64,000 nucleotides of DNA from DATJPW01 sp035506215 (GTDB lineage Bacteria > Desulfobacterota > Desulfomonilia > Desulfomonilales > Desulfomonilaceae): the NCBI GenBank assembly GCA_035506215.1, contig DATJPW010000051.1, positions 1 to 64,000 of the forward strand, written 5' to 3'. Shown here one piece after another: positions 8,688-17,172 of the stretch (positions are counted from its first letter, which is position 1; every line of letters begins with the position of its first letter). Both the position numbers and the translations under genes were made by a program. The notes under the pieces were generated by a model. It was not told where the DNA came from and ran no database searches. It saw only the letters and a list, made by a program, of their open reading frames with translations.

Positions 8688-10373
8688 TTGAGCGCTGTTT
8701 TTGGGTCATTACGAGATCTCAAGCCATCCCAGAGGGTTCGGGTCGAGAGATTGGCTTTGAAACGTATACCGGCCAATCGGGTAATAACCCATGAAACGGC
8801 CCGTCGCCTGACGGAATTGTCGCGAGAAGTGGGCCGCCAGCTCGGCATCCTAATAGACCGGAAGGGTAATGTGCGCAAGGTGCTGGTGGGGGACCATCGC
8901 GGTATCTTGATTCCCAAATTGGATGGATGGCGCGTTGGTGTAGGCCGGCTACGAGGTCTGAGGCTGGTCCATACCCATTTGAAGGACGAAGCCCTGAGTC
9001 GGGAAGATCTCACTGACCTCGCCCTGCTGAGGCTGGACTTGATCGCGTCCATCGGAGTCGACACGGACGGCCTTCCCACAGTAGTTCGAATTGCCCACCT
9101 GCTGCCGGAAAATCCTTCAGGGGCCATCTGGCAGCTTCTCGATGCCTTGCCTCCTTCCCTCTTGGACCTCGATTTCACCGATTTCATCAGGTCTCTAGAG
9201 GAGGAAATGACGCGTTCCTCCGGCGCACTCTCGGTCGGTAATTCCAAAGAACGAGCCTATCTCGTGGGCAGGGTCATTGGGAAACAATGGGAAATCGAGG
9301 AATCACTCGAGGAATTGATTCAGCTCGCGGACTCGTGCGGAGTGGAAATCGTGGGGACTGCCGTCCAGAGCAAGGCTGCTGTCGATCCGCGCTTCGTCGT
9401 GGGAAAAGGTAAGCTCCAAGAAATAGTGATTGATGCTCTGCATAAGGGCGCGGGCATGCTGGTGTTTGACACCGAACTGAGTCCCGCCCAGGTCAAGGCG
9501 ATCGGGGATTTCACGGAACTCAAGGTCATTGACAGGTCTCAGTTGATACTTGACATTTTTGCTCAAAGAGCAAAATCCCGTGAAGGCAAGATTCAAGTGG
9601 AATTGGCACAGTTGAAATACGCTCTGCCTCGACTGGCTGAAAAAGATGACGCCCTCTCACGCCTCACCGGAGGAATCGGAGGACGAGGCCCCGGCGAAAC
9701 GAGACTTGAGGTGGATCGCCGAAGGATTCACAGTCGAATAGTGTTCCTGGAAAAACAGATCGAACAGCTGGCAAGACGCAGATTCCTGCGGAGGCGGTTG
9801 AGAAATAGACGGGGCGTCCCTGTGATTTCGATTGTAGGTTATACGAATGCAGGCAAATCAACTCTCTTGAATAATCTTACTAAATCCGAAATATTGGCCG
9901 AAGACAAGCTTTTCGCTACTCTGGATCCCACCAGTCGCAGGCTGCGTTTTCCTAAGGACACCGAAGTGATAGTCACTGACACGGTAGGATTCTTACAAGA
10001 TCTTCCGGAGACTCTTGTTGCAGCTTTTGCCGCTACTCTAGATGAACTTGCCGACGCAGACTTGCTTGTCCATGTAATAGATTGCTCCAACCCGGCTTTC
10101 GGGACCCAAATGAAAGCCGTGGAAAAATTATTGGAAAAACTCGATCTCGAACGGATTCCAACGATACGCGTGTTCAATAAGAAAGATCTTGTTCCGTCCG
10201 AGACCGCGGATAACCTGTGCGCCGCATACAACGGCGTGGCTGTATCGGCCATCGATCCCGGGACATTCCCTCCGCTCATTAAGAGAATGGAGGACGACAT
10301 TTTGATGACCTTATCCGAGTCGTCGGATTCTGACAGAGATCAACAGGCTGAGCTTCAGCCGGGGATGTCTTGA
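8688..10373 (+). CDS. hflX: Ribosome-associated GTPase HflX, long N-terminal form
   Basis: HflX binds the large ribosomal subunit and splits stalled ribosomes. The canonical protein begins around residue 187 (ERAYLVGRVIGK). It includes VGKGKLQEI, the glycine-rich GGIGGRGPGETRLEVDRRR, G1 GYTNAGKST, G3 DTVGFLQDLP and G4 NKKD. The first about 185 residues are an extra N-terminal domain, making 561 residues against the usual 400-450. Extended HflX forms are known in some bacteria. The start is a TTG with GGGAGA upstream. A very strong AAGGAGG lies further up, just after the M16 stop, in front of a short unrelated frame, so the start is not certain. The stop overlaps the next gene region. Confidence 0.9.
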   Translation: MSAVFGSLRDLKPSQRVRVERLALKRIPANRVITHETARRLTELSREVGRQLGILIDRKGNVRKVLVGDHRGILIPKLDGWRVGVGRLRGLRLVHTHLKDEALSREDLTDLALLRLDLIASIGVDTDGLPTVVRIAHLLPENPSGAIWQLLDALPPSLLDLDFTDFIRSLEEEMTRSSGALSVGNSKERAYLVGRVIGKQWEIEESLEELIQLADSCGVEIVGTAVQSKAAVDPRFVVGKGKLQEIVIDALHKGAGMLVFDTELSPAQVKAIGDFTELKVIDRSQLILDIFAQRAKSREGKIQVELAQLKYALPRLAEKDDALSRLTGGIGGRGPGETRLEVDRRRIHSRIVFLEKQIEQLARRRFLRRRLRNRRGVPVISIVGYTNAGKSTLLNNLTKSEILAEDKLFATLDPTSRRLRFPKDTEVIVTDTVGFLQDLPETLVAAFAATLDELADADLLVHVIDCSNPAFGTQMKAVEKLLEKLDLERIPTIRVFNKKDLVPSETADNLCAAYNGVAVSAIDPGTFPPLIKRMEDDILMTLSESSDSDRDQQAELQPGMS

Positions 10374-10375
10374 TT

Positions 10376-11098
10376 ATGGTTTCCTACAACAGAGATCAGA
10401 CGTTCGGTCTTGCCCTTGCCTTGGGCATTCTGGTGGCTGTCACCCTGTTGTGTGTCGTGTTGGCTTACCTGGGATATCTCGGGCCAATACTGGAGCCGTT
10501 ATGGAACGCTTTTAAGGGCAGAAACGAAATGAGGGATTATGTGGAAGGTTGGGGGCGTTGGGCGCCCGCGGCTTTCATTTTGCTTCAAGCTGCCCAGGTG
10601 GTGGTGGCCCCTATTCCGGGTGAGCTTACGGGCGCTGTGGGTGGCTTTATTTTCGGAGGGGTTCCCAGTCTCCTTTATTCAACTGTGGGATTAACTGTTG
10701 GCTCTTTCATCAACTTTCTTGCGGCTCGACTAATAGGATTGCCCATCGTCAAACTTGCTGTGCCCGAACAAGTTTTGGACCGATTTTGTTTCCTGACCGA
10801 ACGTCGGGGGACCTTAATTTCATTGGCCCTTTTCACCATTCCCGGCTTCCCGAAGGACATCCTGTGCTACATCCTCGGGCTCAGTCCGATGGGATTTATT
10901 ACCTTTGCCGTGGTCTGCACGTTGGGACGTATACCGGGAACCGCTATGCTCAGTTTCAGCGGGGCCGCGGTTTATTCTGAAGATTGGTTGCTCGTCGTGA
11001 CACTTGCCGTGGCGGCGCTTGCGTTGGTAGCAATATTTTTCGCTGTTCGTGATCGAATGGAATCATGGTTGAGAACAAAGTTTTGTAGAATCCCGTGA
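10376..11098 (+). CDS. TVP38/TMEM64-family (VTT domain) inner-membrane protein
   Basis: This protein (about 240 residues) has five or six membrane segments and the VTT/SNARE-associated core: APIPGELTGAVGGFIFGG, then an FTIPGFPKDIL segment and LGRIPGTAMLSF. Those conserved glycine and proline positions are typical of TVP38/TMEM64 proteins related to DedA. They are thought to move or scramble lipids; the substrate here is unknown. A TTG at 10370 overlaps the hflX stop. The ATG at 10376 with GGGGA about ten bases upstream is preferred. Tight spacing suggests co-transcription with hflX. Confidence 0.85.
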   Translation: MVSYNRDQTFGLALALGILVAVTLLCVVLAYLGYLGPILEPLWNAFKGRNEMRDYVEGWGRWAPAAFILLQAAQVVVAPIPGELTGAVGGFIFGGVPSLLYSTVGLTVGSFINFLAARLIGLPIVKLAVPEQVLDRFCFLTERRGTLISLALFTIPGFPKDILCYILGLSPMGFITFAVVCTLGRIPGTAMLSFSGAAVYSEDWLLVVTLAVAALALVAIFFAVRDRMESWLRTKFCRIP

Positions 11099-11342
11099 AC
11101 TCAAGAAGACTTTATTTTGTCGGCACGCGGCAAACAATGCTTCCAAGCTGTTGGATTCCACATCGGAAAAGCCGGAAATTTTGCCGAGTGCAATAGTGCC
11201 CCGATGGGATTGAGAGCTTCCGTATCTCGTACCTCCCGCGGCAGATTCAACCTCGAAAGATGTAGCCACGCAACCATCTTCTTTTTCTGACGGGACTTTT
11301 GGTAACTGTTATACTGCTGCAATTTCTTGACGGCTCAGGGGC

Positions 11343-11810
11343 ATGCGCCACTTTGGGCCGCACCGGCTGACGGATGGAAACTTGATGGAAGAAGTGAATT
11401 CCTGCCAAGAGGAGTCTAAAACGGAATCTGAGAAGCCCTTCCTGAACTTTATGCGGTCTTTCGCTGAAGCTGATGCAAAATCCAATCTTTTCCCAAAGTC
11501 GTGCTCAGTATGTGGTCGAAAATATAGCAGCCTTACGGATTTCATCCGACGTACCCATGCCAGAGGTCATTGTATGGAAGATTGTAGAGGCACGATGGGC
11601 CGTGTTTTCACAATGATCTATCGCCATTGTGATTGCGGAAACACTTTAGTTCTGGCCTTATCCGGAGATGCTTTTTCGTTTCTGGACAGTTTCTGGGAAA
11701 TGCTTTCAAAGACGGCTGAGGAGTCCGGAAGACCGCTCCGGGACTTGGTTATGGACTTTGTATCCCAGTGGGAGCTTTATCTATCGGTCCAACATGATCC
11801 CCAAAGGTGA
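11343..11810 (+). CDS. Hypothetical protein with zinc-ribbon-like cysteine cluster
   Basis: I do not recognise this 155-residue protein. It contains a CSVCGRKY pair and, further on, CMEDCRG and CDCGNTLVLAL, so six cysteines spaced as in a metal-binding ribbon (about residues 54-105). The second half is helical. The Cys-x2-Cys pairs suggest a structural zinc or a redox centre. The start is uncertain: the ATG at 11385 (MEEVNSCQEE) could also be used, which would leave all cysteines in place. It is nine bases upstream of the flavodoxin-like gene, so both are probably translated from one message, and a redox link is plausible but unproven. Confidence 0.65.
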   Translation: MRHFGPHRLTDGNLMEEVNSCQEESKTESEKPFLNFMRSFAEADAKSNLFPKSCSVCGRKYSSLTDFIRRTHARGHCMEDCRGTMGRVFTMIYRHCDCGNTLVLALSGDAFSFLDSFWEMLSKTAEESGRPLRDLVMDFVSQWELYLSVQHDPQR

Positions 11811-11819
11811 TTTTCCGCC

Positions 11820-12284
11820 ATGAAAGCCGCACCGTCGCTCCTCATCATTTACCACTCCCAGTCGGGCAACACCGAGCGACTGGCCGCGGCTGTGGAGCGG
11901 GGCGCTCGAGAAATTTCGGGCGTGGAAGTACGTAGGCTGCCGGCGCTTCGAGTGACCGCAATGGATCTTAGAAAATGCCGAGCACTGGTAATCTGCACTC
12001 CCGAGTACTTCGGCTATATGGCAGGTGCTGTCAAAGACCTGTTCGATAGGACTTACGAGCAGGCCAGAGAATTTACGTCCGGAAAATCTTATGCGGTTGT
12101 CGTTTCCGCGGGCAACGATGGCACCGGCGCTCTGAGCAGCATTGAACGTATTGCGGCCGGCTATCGGTTCAGGAAGGTTCAAGATCCGGTCATCTCGCGT
12201 GGAGAAATCTTGGCGCCAATGCTGGATCGGTGCCGCGAACTCGGAAAAACTTTGGCCGCGGGAATTGAGCTGGGGATCTATTGA
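11820..12284 (+). CDS. Flavodoxin-like NAD(P)H-dependent reductase
   Basis: This 154-residue protein has the flavodoxin fold. The FMN phosphate loop is HSQSGNTERLA (about 12-22), and the family landmark TPEYFGYMAGAVKDLFDRTY follows (about 60-79). These proteins bind FMN and move electrons or reduce quinones and other small acceptors. AAAGGTGA lies about eight bases before the ATG. It sits between the cysteine-cluster gene and the HAD phosphatase gene, all on the same strand with short gaps. No partner reductase is identifiable, so the substrate is open. Confidence 0.85.
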   Translation: MKAAPSLLIIYHSQSGNTERLAAAVERGAREISGVEVRRLPALRVTAMDLRKCRALVICTPEYFGYMAGAVKDLFDRTYEQAREFTSGKSYAVVVSAGNDGTGALSSIERIAAGYRFRKVQDPVISRGEILAPMLDRCRELGKTLAAGIELGIY

Positions 12285-12313
12285 ACTTAAGCTGCACGGC
12301 AAGGCCCACGGAA

Positions 12314-12964
12314 ATGCAAAATCGGATTCAGAACATACTTTTTGATCTGGGAAATGTGCTGGTCCGTTTTGATTGGGATATTGCTTTGCGCCGCCTGTCA
12401 CGTTACCTTCCTCCCGAGCTGCTTAGGCTGCTGGCTGAAGATAAAGAGGCGTTTAAGAGGTTGTTCCATGAACCCGCAACGTCGCTCGAAATCGGCAAAA
12501 TCGATTTTGACCGATTTCATAGGATCATGTCTAATCGCCTCGGCGTGAACATCGGAAAGGCGGACTTTTATCGTATCTGGTGCGATATTTTCGAGCTGGA
12601 TGAAGATATGGCCGCTCTGGGCATGTCTCTCTCCAAGAGATACGACACATGGCTGGTATCTAACACCAGCCAAGCCCACTACGAGTGGATAATTGAAAAA
12701 TTCCCGGGGGTCCTGTTCTACAAGGACGCGGCTCTCTCGTTTGAATTCGGCGTCATGAAGCCCTCGGAGAAATATTACTCGCAACTGATTGACAAATTCT
12801 GTATAGATCCGGGCCGGTCCGTGTTTATAGATGACCTTGAAGAAAATGTGGATGGAGCGATTCGTGCCGGAATGGCAGGAATAGTGTTTCAGGGTCGAAG
12901 AAAACTTGTTGTTGAGCTTGAAATTCTAGGTCTGAACGTGGCGCAGGAAAAGGAGCAAATATAG
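12314..12964 (+). CDS. HAD-superfamily hydrolase (subfamily IA, YihX-like)
   Basis: This haloacid-dehalogenase-type phosphatase has the nucleophile loop FDLGNVLVRFD (motif I), motif II LVSNTS, the conserved lysine in FGVMKPSEKYY and motif IV FIDDLEENVDGA. A helical cap sits between motifs I and II. The arrangement resembles YihX-type sugar-phosphate phosphatases, but the substrate cannot be read from sequence. From the ATG at 12314 it has 216 residues; a TTG at 12281 would add eleven. Its TAG overlaps the GTG start of argJ by one base, which suggests translational coupling. Confidence 0.87.
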   Translation: MQNRIQNILFDLGNVLVRFDWDIALRRLSRYLPPELLRLLAEDKEAFKRLFHEPATSLEIGKIDFDRFHRIMSNRLGVNIGKADFYRIWCDIFELDEDMAALGMSLSKRYDTWLVSNTSQAHYEWIIEKFPGVLFYKDAALSFEFGVMKPSEKYYSQLIDKFCIDPGRSVFIDDLEENVDGAIRAGMAGIVFQGRRKLVVELEILGLNVAQEKEQI

Positions 12965-14166
12965 TGACCGAAGAAACCCTCTTGATTCAAGGATACAGAT
13001 TCAGTGCAGTGGCCGCCGGCATTAAGCAGCCTTCAACCGAACGCCTGGATTTTGCTCTGATAGTCTCAGACAGACCCGCTATTGCGGCTGGCGTCACGAC
13101 TACGAATCTTGTGTTCGCCGCTCCTGTAGAAATAACGCGGGGTCGCCTTGGACGCGGCCTTTGCCAAGCCGTTCTCCTCAATTCCGGGAATGCCAACGCT
13201 TGTACCGGTGGCAGGGGGCTACAGGACGCATTGGATCTTACCCGACGCGTCGCGGAAGGTCTAGCTATTGATTCTGAGCTTGTCATCCCTATGTCCACAG
13301 GAGTGATAGGTAATCCAATGCCCATGGATCGGATAATGGGCCGAATTCCAGAGTTGATCGACAGACTCGACAGCCAATCATTCATGGACGTCGCCGCAGC
13401 TATTATGACCACCGATACGGTCCCGAAGACCGTGCGCGTTCACGGCACGGTGAAAGCCGGACCTTTCACAATACTGGGCGTTGCGAAAGGAGCAGGAATG
13501 ATGGCCCCCAACATGGCTACAATGTTGGCGGTCATCCTCACGGACCTCCGGGTGGAACTCCCCTTTCTCCAGGAATGCCTGGCCGAGGCCGTTGCGCGCA
13601 GCTTCAACGCCATCACCATTGATGGAGACACCAGCACCAACGACACGGTCCTGGTGATGAGCGGAGGCCATCACAACGCTCTTGAGCTCGCCGAGAATCA
13701 GTCGGACAGGGCAATTTTTTCTTCATCGTTGAACGAGGCATGTGAAAAGCTCGCCCGTCAGATCGTGCTCGATGGCGAAGGTGCGACCAAGTTGGTTGAG
13801 GTCAAAGTATGCGGGGCCCCCGATGCGGACTCAGCCGCCAAGGTGGCCCGAACGGTGGCCGAATCACCGCTGGTTAAGACGGCGTTTCACGGAGAGGACC
13901 CCAACTGGGGAAGGATTATTTGCAGTGCGGGCTATTCCGGTGTGGTTTTCGATCCACGGAGGGTAGACTTGTTTATTGGAGGCGTCACTATCTTGGAGGA
14001 TGGAATGCTTGCGCACGGGGACTGGGAGTCGGCCGCGCACAACGTCATGAAAGCCAGAGAGTTTTCCGTGCTTCTCGATCTGAAGTGTGGCAAAGGAGAA
14101 GCGAGTTTCTTGACTACCGATCTTTCTGAGGAATATGTGACGATCAACGCGGACTACCGATCGTGA
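12964..14166 (+). CDS. argJ: Glutamate N-acetyltransferase / amino-acid acetyltransferase ArgJ
   Basis: ArgJ transfers the acetyl group from N-acetylornithine to glutamate, the cyclic route of arginine synthesis, and in bifunctional forms also makes N-acetylglutamate from acetyl-CoA. The 400-residue length is normal. The self-cleavage site is present as GMMAPNMATML, where the Thr becomes the N-terminal nucleophile of the beta subunit. TSTNDT and GEDPNWGRI are further family landmarks. It starts with GTG at 12964, with AAGGAG eight bases upstream, and overlaps the HAD gene. argC lies far away at 30-31 kb, so the arginine genes are not in one operon here. Confidence 0.95.
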   Translation: MTEETLLIQGYRFSAVAAGIKQPSTERLDFALIVSDRPAIAAGVTTTNLVFAAPVEITRGRLGRGLCQAVLLNSGNANACTGGRGLQDALDLTRRVAEGLAIDSELVIPMSTGVIGNPMPMDRIMGRIPELIDRLDSQSFMDVAAAIMTTDTVPKTVRVHGTVKAGPFTILGVAKGAGMMAPNMATMLAVILTDLRVELPFLQECLAEAVARSFNAITIDGDTSTNDTVLVMSGGHHNALELAENQSDRAIFSSSLNEACEKLARQIVLDGEGATKLVEVKVCGAPDADSAAKVARTVAESPLVKTAFHGEDPNWGRIICSAGYSGVVFDPRRVDLFIGGVTILEDGMLAHGDWESAAHNVMKAREFSVLLDLKCGKGEASFLTTDLSEEYVTINADYRS

Positions 14167-14180
14167 GATGCGAGAATGTC

Positions 14181-15434
14181 TCAGTTAATCTGGGTAGGAG
14201 TAAGGGCGGAGACGCGCTGAGTCTTACGCGAAGTAACTTTTGTCTGTGCCTTGCGGACCGGGACAACTATCTTTTCTCCGGTACGGAGCTTGTTCTTGAG
14301 GTTCACGTCCGGGTTCAGGCTCGCAAGTTCTCGCTTGGTGGTCCCATAACGTTTGAGGATAGTTCCCAGATTGTCTCCTTTGTGAACGATGTGATAGCTG
14401 TTGCCGGTTTTTTGTTCTTCAGGCAAATCCTTTAACTTCTCCGCCAACATCTGTTTCTTGCCCATTGGTACTCTAAGATTATACGCGTCCCCCCCAGGGG
14501 GTGTCGCGCCTCTTATGAGGGCCGGATTCATTTCACAAAGAACACTGTGCGAACTCCCCATGGCCCTAGCTAAAGCCTCGAGAGAGTGGCACGCCTCAAT
14601 GGGGATTAGTTCGCCCTTAGGTTCCTCGAACTTGGCGTTCTGAACAGTAAAACCGAATTTTCCCGGGTTCTTGGCAATGTGGGCCATAGCTTGGAACCTG
14701 GGAAAGAATTCTCTCGTTTCTCTCTTGAGTTTGCGACTTGCACAAATCTCATCATAATCATCCGCATCTTCCTGACACAGGACCTGATTGAGTTTGTTTT
14801 CGCCGGAATTGTAAGCGCTTAACGCCAAGCGCCAGCAACCGAACATCCCGTAAAGATCCTTAAGGTAAAGCATTGCAGCTTTCGTGGATTTTCTCGGATC
14901 CAATCGTTCATCCACCCAACTGTCTACTCTTAAACCGTAGCTTCGTGCAGTAGCGGGCATGAACTGCCACATTCCGAGGGCGTTGGCCGGGGAACGGGCT
15001 TCCGGATTCGCCCCTGATTCCAACATGAATAAGTATGCAATGTCTTGGGGTAGCCCATTTTCTTGTATTATTTCCCTTACCATTCCAAGATATGGTCCCG
15101 CAGAGGCCAAGTAGCGCTTCATGGTGTCACGTTGTTCGTAGGCGTATTCACGAATGAATCTTCTTACTCTGGGGGCATTTTCATCTGAGGGAAGAGGCGG
15201 ATAAGTGGTAGCTGTCGGGGCAGGGGTCTTTTTTCGCTCCGGACTGATCGCGATTGCCCTTGAGAGGGCATTGGCAACAGCCGGTCTGCAGTCGAGATTA
15301 TCTTTGACTATGGTTGCCGTGGAACTGCAGCCCGCGAACGCCATGCATAGAACCGCGATCATCAGACCCGGCCTGATTAGGCACAACCTGAAACGCAGCT
15401 CATGGGCGATCCCGAATGACAGATCGGGAATCAC
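14181..15434 (-). CDS. Lytic transglycosylase, MltD-like lipoprotein with LysM domain
   Basis: This cell-wall enzyme cleaves the glycan strands of peptidoglycan. After an N-terminal hydrophobic stretch comes a lipobox (FAGCSS), so it is probably an outer-membrane or periplasmic lipoprotein. The catalytic SLT domain shows LPQDIAYLFMLESGANP with the acid Glu, ALGMWQFMPATARSYG, and LALSAYNSGENK. A LysM domain follows at the C-terminus (SYHIVHKGDNLGTILKRYG) and binds peptidoglycan. The ATG at 15440 is only one base from AGGAGG; the GTG at 15434 is seven bases away and is preferred. The promoter at 15495-15522 points at it. The gene is convergent with argJ. Confidence 0.9.
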   Translation of the reverse strand: MIPDLSFGIAHELRFRLCLIRPGLMIAVLCMAFAGCSSTATIVKDNLDCRPAVANALSRAIAISPERKKTPAPTATTYPPLPSDENAPRVRRFIREYAYEQRDTMKRYLASAGPYLGMVREIIQENGLPQDIAYLFMLESGANPEARSPANALGMWQFMPATARSYGLRVDSWVDERLDPRKSTKAAMLYLKDLYGMFGCWRLALSAYNSGENKLNQVLCQEDADDYDEICASRKLKRETREFFPRFQAMAHIAKNPGKFGFTVQNAKFEEPKGELIPIEACHSLEALARAMGSSHSVLCEMNPALIRGATPPGGDAYNLRVPMGKKQMLAEKLKDLPEEQKTGNSYHIVHKGDNLGTILKRYGTTKRELASLNPDVNLKNKLRTGEKIVVPVRKAQTKVTSRKTQRVSALTPTQIN

Positions 15435-15494
15435 CTCCATTCCTCCTTATAACATACCTAAAATATTGAATGACACCTCAACATATCCAGGCTA

Positions 15495-15522
15495 ATGATA
15501 GCATAGTTTTCGATTGTGTCAA
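15495..15522 (-). promoter_or_regulatory. Sigma-70-type promoter for the lytic transglycosylase
   Basis: On the minus strand TTGACA (15522-15517) and TATCAT (15500-15495) are 16 bases apart. The -10 box differs from consensus at one position. The start codon is about 60 bases downstream. Confidence 0.65.
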
Positions 15523-15677
15523 CTTTAAAAGCTCCGTAGTGCCTTTCCCATGCAGGTTATCGGCGGCTGTCACCTCTGTGCCTGCTCGAAACGCCTCTCC
15601 GCTAATCTGTCGGAATGGGGCCTATCGGGAACCACGACCTTGACCCGCAAAAATACAAAACAAGAGAGCGTCGCGCA

Positions 15678-16385
15678 TTATAAGGGAAAAACCATCCGCA
15701 GAGAACCGTCGTCCCATTCGAGAGTGCCGCCGGCAGCCCGCAAGATCGAACCCGCAGCGCACAGGCCGACATGCCCTGCCGGATCGATGGGCATAGTCCC
15801 CGGAGGCATTTGGCCTGGGTTCCATAGCAGATGCATTCCCGAAGCTCCATCAGTTTCGACCAAACCAATTTGCAGAGATTTCTTATATTCAGCGCCCTTG
15901 GTATCGTGCCACTGCCCGATAGCGCCTATCGCATCCCGGCTGAAAGCCAGTCCTTGAACTATGGCTGCTTCAACAACTTGAAGTTCTCTTAAGATTAAAG
16001 GCAGATTGTCTGAGACCTCAAGCGCGACCTGTATTCCCCTTGACGCAAACTGTTGTCCCATCAAACTGTAGATCCTGTTGAAAACTGAATCGACATCTGC
16101 CGGCTGAGCATACTCCGATTGTCGGCCCCGAGTGAACGTGCGAAAACTTTCAAGTAGTTGCGAAACCTTTTGAACCTGAGCGCCGACTATATTGAGTCGT
16201 TGAATAAAGAAGGCTTTTTCATCATTTGTCAGGTTCGTTCCCTCTATTTTGAGTTGAATCACTTGCGATGCAATCATGAGTGCATTTAGCGGTTGGGCAA
16301 TCTCGTGAGCAAAGCCTCCAAAAACCTCTTTAACGGCAGTCAAATAGAGTATATCCTCATCAGCTAAGGGCGTTTGAATTTGCAT
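15678..16385 (-). CDS. Small soluble histidine-kinase-like protein with degenerate ATP-binding domain
   Basis: The 235-residue protein has a dimerisation/phosphoacceptor segment with an intact His box (FAHEIAQPLNALM), then a domain that follows the HATPase fold. The N box is not conserved (VQGLAFSRDAIG in place of the usual N...N pair). In the G1 box the Asp is replaced (LWNPGQMPP). Only the last glycine-rich part (GLCAAGSILRAAGGTLEW) is typical. It may be a pseudokinase or a phosphotransfer scaffold rather than an active kinase. No PAS, HAMP or membrane segment is seen. GGAGGAacg precedes the ATG at 16385. It is divergent from pncA. No response regulator is adjacent. Confidence 0.75.
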   Translation of the reverse strand: MQIQTPLADEDILYLTAVKEVFGGFAHEIAQPLNALMIASQVIQLKIEGTNLTNDEKAFFIQRLNIVGAQVQKVSQLLESFRTFTRGRQSEYAQPADVDSVFNRIYSLMGQQFASRGIQVALEVSDNLPLILRELQVVEAAIVQGLAFSRDAIGAIGQWHDTKGAEYKKSLQIGLVETDGASGMHLLWNPGQMPPGTMPIDPAGHVGLCAAGSILRAAGGTLEWDDGSLRMVFPL

Positions 16386-16519
16386 CGTTCCTCCGTGAGG
16401 GGCATTGTGTGGCCAATGGACATGAATGAATTCTCCATATATACAACCTGGCAGACAATAGTTGGTAGACACAACTTCTTTTAGAATTGACACCTTAAAA
16501 ACTGGCGGAGGAGACGCTG

Positions 16520-17140
16520 ATGTCCTCAAATAAATTCACGGCAATTATTGTAGTCGACTTTCAGGGTGACTTTACTGAGCATCTCAAAGGCGCTCTGCCG
16601 GTTCCGGGAACCGGAAAAGATTATCTGGATGCAGTCATCGCTCGCACCCGCGATTACAAGTTGAGAGGGTTTCCCATCATGGCCACACGCGATTATCATC
16701 CGGCCGATCACATATCTTTTTTTACAAGTCATACCGGAGCCAAGCCTCTGGACGTAGTGCCCACAAGCGCCGGAGAACAGGTTCTGTGGCCCCCACATTG
16801 CGTTCAGGGGACCGCAGGCGCTGACATTTTACTACCCGCGGACCTGATCACTGCCGTAATTGATACCGGAAATCGCAAAAATTTTGAGAGTTACTCCGGT
16901 TTCCGGGACGATGGCGGCCATGACACGGGACTCAAAAGCCTACTCGAACAAATGAGAGTCAAGAATCTTATTATCTACGGGTTGGCCACAGACTATTGTG
17001 TGCAAGCAACCGTGCTCCACGCTCTGGAAGAAGGTTTCTCAGTCACACTAGTCCTGAGTCTATCACGGGGGATCACGGAGGATGGAACAGCCGCAGCGGT
17101 CAAGCGGATGAAGTCAGCGGGAGCAATCATAGAAGAATAA
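16520..17140 (+). CDS. pncA: Nicotinamidase PncA
   Basis: PncA hydrolyses nicotinamide to nicotinic acid for NAD salvage. The catalytic triad of this cysteine amidohydrolase family is visible: Asp in IIVVDFQGDF, Lys in GNRKNFESYSGF, and the nucleophilic Cys in GLATDYCVQAT. The metal-binding Asp/His set is in DYHPADHISF, and the LWPPHCVQGTAGA loop is also typical. Length (206) matches the family. GGAGGAG lies about six bases before the ATG. It is transcribed away from the histidine-kinase-like gene and converges with rny. Confidence 0.93.
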   Translation: MSSNKFTAIIVVDFQGDFTEHLKGALPVPGTGKDYLDAVIARTRDYKLRGFPIMATRDYHPADHISFFTSHTGAKPLDVVPTSAGEQVLWPPHCVQGTAGADILLPADLITAVIDTGNRKNFESYSGFRDDGGHDTGLKSLLEQMRVKNLIIYGLATDYCVQATVLHALEEGFSVTLVLSLSRGITEDGTAAAVKRMKSAGAIIEE

Positions 17141-17172
17141 CCTCAAAACGCCGAACTTTTCCTCAATGACCT

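Noticed and set aside
8659..8691. Short frame after a strong AAGGAGG between the protease and hflX genes
   Set aside because: Only ten codons long and without conservation evidence; noted as a possible leader but not listed as a gene.
11781..12401. A 206-residue minus-strand frame over the flavodoxin and HAD genes
   Set aside because: Both plus-strand genes have clear motifs; the antisense frame has none.
15550..15957. A 135-residue plus-strand frame over the end of the histidine-kinase-like gene
   Set aside because: It is antisense to a gene with a clear His box and good start; no domain is seen in it.
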